A stretch of 64,000 nucleotides of DNA from Bradyrhizobium sp. CCBAU 53351. GTDB lineage: Bacteria; Pseudomonadota; Alphaproteobacteria; Rhizobiales; Xanthobacteraceae. The notes under the pieces were generated by a model. It was not told where the DNA came from. It ran no database searches and worked only from the letters and a program-made list of their open reading frames with translations. Positions 60,495-64,000 of this stretch are shown piece after piece; position 1 is the first letter of the stretch, and the number at the start of each line of letters is the position of its first letter. The stretch is taken from assembly GCF_015291745.1 (NCBI RefSeq), contig NZ_CP030059.1:744001-808000 (forward strand). Reading direction: 5' to 3'. The position numbers were made by a program, and so were the translations under genes.

Positions 60495-63400
60495 TTAATG
60501 CGCAGCCGAGGCCGACTTCTTCGCCGCGACCGGCTTCGGTGCGGGCTTGGCGCTTGCCTGCGGGGCGCTGTCCCAGCCACCGGCGGGAGCTGCGACATTG
60601 ACCGCATCATCCGGCTGCGGCTCGGCCGCAAATGTCTGGATCGCGAGCTTGGCGGCGGCGAGCGATTGCGGGTCGAGGCGCTTGGCGACGTCGTCGCGCT
60701 TGCCGGACGCATCCGCGTCGCCCTGGGCAGCGGCGAGGCTGAACCACTTGTAGGATTCGGCGAGGTTCTGCTCGACGCCGATGCCGCGGGCATAGAGGAT
60801 GCCGAGGTTGAACTGGCTGTCGGCGACGCCGCGATCGGCGGCCTTGCGGAACCATTGCGCCGCGCTCTTGTAATTGGCGCCGCGTCCGCCGCCATCGGCG
60901 TCGAGCACCGCGAGATTGTGCATCGCCTTGGCGTTGCCGCGCTCGGCGGCCTGGGTGTAGTAGCGGCGCGCGATGTCGGCGTCCTTCTTCACGCCCAAGC
61001 CCTTCTCGTAGAGCGTGCCGAGGCGGAAGGTCGCGGGGATCACGCCGGCCTGTGAGGCGCGGTCGTACCATTTGGCGGCTTCGTCGTAGTTCGTCGCAAC
61101 GCCCTTGCCTTCCGCAAAGCGCAGACCGATCTCGTAGGCCGCGGTCGCATCGCCCTTCATCGCGGCGCTGCGCAGGCCGGGGCCGCCGATGCCGTCAGGC
61201 AGCTTTTCGCTCGGCGGCACCTGGATGGAGCCGAGCTTGGCGCGGCTCGTGCCCGACAGCGCGCCGGTGACGTCGCTGCTCGGCGCAACTGCGGGCGGCA
61301 CCGTGGCCGGCGCCGTCGGAATCTCAACCGAGGCCGAGTTGCCCGAATTGGCGGCGGGAGCCGGCGCGGAATTGTTCTGGGATTGCCGTCCGATCGGCGT
61401 CGGCGAGGTCATCGATGGCGTGACCTGCTCGGGCGTGGCGGGCTTGTTCTCGATCACCGGCGGCGGCGGAGGGGCCTGCGGCGCGGGCTGGCTGGACGTG
61501 TCCATCGCCTGCGGCGCTGGCGACGGGCTGCCTTCGAGCAGGTTCATCGCCATCTTGAAGGTGCCGAGCACGATCACGACCACGCTCGCCCCGACCAGCA
61601 GCGAGCGGATCTTCGAGGTGATGGTCGAAGCGCCGTCCTTGCCCTTGTCCTTGCCGCGATCGGCGCCGGCCTTTGCACCACCCTTGGCACCACGCGCCGG
61701 CTTTTCCGGCTGCGCGGCGGCGGCCTGTGCGGCGCGGCGGGCGGCCGCGATGAAGCTCGACGAGGAGACCGGCTCTTTCGCAGCAGCGGGAATGTCGCTG
61801 ATCGCGCTCTCGGAGGCGGCAATGCGCTCCGACGGCGTGGCGGCGCGTCCACCCGGCCGTGTGCCCGGCTCGAGCGGATGATCCGGCGGCAGTTCGGGTG
61901 CGAGCGCGGCGCGGGCGGGCGCCGTATGCGGCTCCAGGATCTCGCTGATCGCGCGCGGCGGAATTGGCGGTGCCGACGGCACCGGCGGCGGCGCGGCGGG
62001 GGCCGCGGCATGGAATTCACGCGGCGCGGCGGCGAAGGCGGCTTGCGCCTGCTGCTGCGCGGCGGGATTCGGCAGCTCGGGCTTCGGATCGTATTTCGGC
62101 TGTTGTGCCTGCGGCCGCGGCTCGCGCGCGACAGGCGCGGGCTCCATGGAAACAGCCATGGGAGCCGCCATCGGCATCGGCTGCGGCGCGGCGGCCGGCG
62201 GCGCCGTGCGCACCGCGCGCAGGTCGCCCTCGATCATGGACAGGCGATCGACGACATGGCCGAGCGCGCTGTGGACGGCATCGAGCGAGTCCTGCGTGCT
62301 GCGGTTGGTCTCGGCCTGGCTGAAGCGGATGTCGGACAGCTCGCGCTTGACGAGATCGACAACGCCGGAATCGGCAGGTGCCGAACTGCGGCTCTCGGCC
62401 AGTGCGGAATAAGTCGCCTGCTGCCGCTCCAGGTGCCGGAGAATGTCGTGCAGCCCGTCCTCGACGCGGCTCAAATTGCCGTTGCGCGGGTCGGAGGCGG
62501 CTTCGATCCGCTCCAGCAGGTATGAGACGCGCTGTTCGAGATGGGCGAAGGTCGAGGCGGAATCGTTGCCGACCTGCATGCGGTCGAAGCGGTCCGACAG
62601 GGCGCGGATCGCGGATTCGAGATGCTCGGTGCTCTCGGAGGGCTGCGGCCGCTCGCGGGTTTCCAGCGCCGCGGTGAGCGCCGCAATGCGCTGCTCCAGC
62701 ACTGCAAAGCTGTCGCCCTGACCGGAGGCGCGGGTGACCTGGTCGACCTTGGAGGACAGCAGCTGCACGTCTTCGGACAGGCGTGCCAGCGCTTCGTTGG
62801 AGGCGACGTTGGAAACGATGCCGCGCAGCGCCGAGATCGCGCTTTCGAGCTGATGCACGGTCGAGGGATCGTCATTGGCGCGCAAGATCAAATCGAGCTT
62901 GGCGCCGAGATTGCGGATCGCCTCGTCATAGCCGGTGAGCTGCTCCGCCGGCGTCAGCGTGCGCAGCACCTGCTTGATGTCGGACAGCGCATGCTCGATG
63001 CCGGACAGCACCTGGCCGTCGGTGCCGTTGGACCGCGTCTCGTCGATCCGCCGATGCAGCGAGCGGATCTCGTTCTCGATCGATTCGATCGCGCGCCGCG
63101 GCATCGCCTCGGTGATGGCGGTGCGGATCTCGGCGAGCTCGCTGCGGAAGGCGTTGATCGCCTGCTCGGTATTGTCCGGCCGCTGCAGCGATTCGATCTG
63201 GCTGGTGATCTTGAGCAGATGGCGCTCGAGCGAGGAGAAATCCGGCCCTGCTTGCGGCGGCGGCGGAGCATAGGCAGGCGCGGGCGGCGCCGCCATCGGT
63301 GTCATGGGCGGCGCGTAAGGAGCAGCCGAAGGCGCAATCGATGGCGCGGCGCGCGGCGGCATCTGCCGCGGCGTAAAGCCGTCGAGCTCGCTCTGCCGCG

Positions 63401-63977
63401 CGGTGATCTCGGCCACGGCGACGTCGAACGACGCGGGGCTCAGGGGAGGGGAGTTGCGATAGACCTGCGCGGCCGCGCGCTCGACCATGTCGGCCTGGCG
63501 CTGGCGTGTTTCAACGGGCGAGGGCGCAGGCGCCGGGCGCGGCGCTTGCTGCGACTGGGGCTGCTGCGGCTTGGAAATCTGCGACAGCCGCGCATCGAGC
63601 CGCGAGATCGCGTCGTTGAGCTGGCGCGCGACGCCCTGCTCGCGCGAGACGTCCCTTGAGGAATCCTGGCGCGGCGCGGGCTTTGAAATTCTTTCGATCT
63701 GCTGGGTGATCGCGTCGAGCCGCTGATGGATGTCGGCGACTTCGCGGCTTTCCTGGCTCGGTCCTTGATTCGGTCCCTGGCTCGCACCTTGGCTCGGAAC
63801 GTGCGCAGCTTGCGGACGCTGGTCGTAAGATCCGCGAAAGTTTGGCGGGGCAGTTTCGCCGAGCGTGGAGTTCAGCCAATCGTTGAGCGACATGCCGGCT
63901 CTGCGCGCAGCAGCTTCGGCCCGCTCCCTGACGGATGGGTCGATGCCGTCAACACTCCACGATACGCGCGAATTCAT
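60495..63977 (-). CDS. PodJ-like polar localisation protein with Sel1 repeats
   Basis: A 1160-residue protein. The N-terminus reads SWSVDGIDPSVRERAEAAARRAGM then SLNDWLN, the same opening block as Caulobacter PodJ. A Pro/Gln-rich and coiled-coil cytoplasmic region follows (50-640), then a Pro/Ala-rich linker, a Lys-rich stretch, one membrane helix (near 788-812, LLVGASVVVIVLGTFKMAMN), a periplasmic Pro-rich linker, and about four or five Sel1 repeats (930-1090, YDEAAKWYDRAS, ARRYYTQAAERGNAKAM, SAAQWFRKAADRG). The C-terminal peptidoglycan-binding domain of PodJ is not seen; the protein ends in an Ala/Lys/Pro tail. Likely a polar scaffold that recruits cell-cycle or envelope proteins. Confidence 0.83.
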   Translation of the reverse strand: MNSRVSWSVDGIDPSVRERAEAAARRAGMSLNDWLNSTLGETAPPNFRGSYDQRPQAAHVPSQGASQGPNQGPSQESREVADIHQRLDAITQQIERISKPAPRQDSSRDVSREQGVARQLNDAISRLDARLSQISKPQQPQSQQAPRPAPAPSPVETRQRQADMVERAAAQVYRNSPPLSPASFDVAVAEITARQSELDGFTPRQMPPRAAPSIAPSAAPYAPPMTPMAAPPAPAYAPPPPQAGPDFSSLERHLLKITSQIESLQRPDNTEQAINAFRSELAEIRTAITEAMPRRAIESIENEIRSLHRRIDETRSNGTDGQVLSGIEHALSDIKQVLRTLTPAEQLTGYDEAIRNLGAKLDLILRANDDPSTVHQLESAISALRGIVSNVASNEALARLSEDVQLLSSKVDQVTRASGQGDSFAVLEQRIAALTAALETRERPQPSESTEHLESAIRALSDRFDRMQVGNDSASTFAHLEQRVSYLLERIEAASDPRNGNLSRVEDGLHDILRHLERQQATYSALAESRSSAPADSGVVDLVKRELSDIRFSQAETNRSTQDSLDAVHSALGHVVDRLSMIEGDLRAVRTAPPAAAPQPMPMAAPMAVSMEPAPVAREPRPQAQQPKYDPKPELPNPAAQQQAQAAFAAAPREFHAAAPAAPPPVPSAPPIPPRAISEILEPHTAPARAALAPELPPDHPLEPGTRPGGRAATPSERIAASESAISDIPAAAKEPVSSSSFIAAARRAAQAAAAQPEKPARGAKGGAKAGADRGKDKGKDGASTITSKIRSLLVGASVVVIVLGTFKMAMNLLEGSPSPAPQAMDTSSQPAPQAPPPPPVIENKPATPEQVTPSMTSPTPIGRQSQNNSAPAPAANSGNSASVEIPTAPATVPPAVAPSSDVTGALSGTSRAKLGSIQVPPSEKLPDGIGGPGLRSAAMKGDATAAYEIGLRFAEGKGVATNYDEAAKWYDRASQAGVIPATFRLGTLYEKGLGVKKDADIARRYYTQAAERGNAKAMHNLAVLDADGGGRGANYKSAAQWFRKAADRGVADSQFNLGILYARGIGVEQNLAESYKWFSLAAAQGDADASGKRDDVAKRLDPQSLAAAKLAIQTFAAEPQPDDAVNVAAPAGGWDSAPQASAKPAPKPVAAKKSASAAH

Positions 63978-64000
63978 GACTCTGTCCGGTTCCGACTCCG

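Overview
The window is a GC-rich, gene-dense stretch of an alphaproteobacterial chromosome, most likely from Bradyrhizobium or a close relative. This rests on recognition, not on a search. The indicators are a ChvG/ChvI two-component pair next to a short HprK, an EIIA-Man protein and HPr; a PodJ-like polar protein; a ModC without its C-terminal molybdate-binding domain; and palindromic intergenic repeats of a kind I associate with Bradyrhizobium. No tRNA, rRNA, CRISPR array or prophage was seen.

Layout. 1-3.9 kb: a tightly overlapping operon with the end of an ABC substrate-binding protein, an ATPase, a permease, a D-2-hydroxyacid dehydrogenase and a secreted protein with two Inh-like domains. 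4-9.2 kb: a small hypothetical, radC, an EamA transporter, an AdaA-type regulator, map and an MscS channel. 9.4-13.5 kb: a K+/H+ antiporter converging on modABC. 13.6-18 kb: the murein endopeptidase MepA, a PAS-GGDEF-EAL protein with a degenerate GGDEF domain, and an RDD membrane protein. 18-29.8 kb: mixed metabolic and accessory genes, including an acyl-CoA dehydrogenase-like flavoprotein, a PhoD-like phosphatase, an internally deleted amidase, GNAT, a membrane-anchored AraC regulator beside an acyltransferase, an MFS carrier, a serine hydrolase, a TPR protein and an SRPBCC protein. 30-34 kb: lepA, then a caspase-like/YARHG protein translationally coupled to an M15 peptidase. 34-41 kb: a GT-C glycosyltransferase and the regulatory block chvI-chvG-hprK-manX-ptsH, with a HugZ-like gene divergent from chvI.

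41-49.9 kb is the most accessory-looking interval: two secreted proteins, a DUF5939 adenylate cyclase, one complete IS1182-family element with inverted repeats and a 4-bp target duplication, and a TPR-CHAT protease-like protein. pckA follows. In other rhizobia pckA lies directly next to chvI, so this interval looks like an insertion into a conserved neighbourhood. 51.6-64 kb: a thioesterase, glgP, a small cysteine-containing secreted protein, a LysR/EamA/metallo-beta-lactamase group, a TIGR02186/TauE pair and the PodJ-like protein.

How the genes work together. The phosphotransfer proteins HPr, EIIA-Man and HprK sit in one overlapping operon with the acid- and envelope-sensing kinase ChvG, linking carbon/nitrogen status to envelope signalling; pckA is a known metabolic target of this network in rhizobia. 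modABC is a complete high-affinity molybdate importer. Three separate loci (27.6, 32.0 and 47.0 kb) encode secreted TPR or caspase-fold proteins. They form the most interesting theme of the window, but nothing in the sequence proves they act together.
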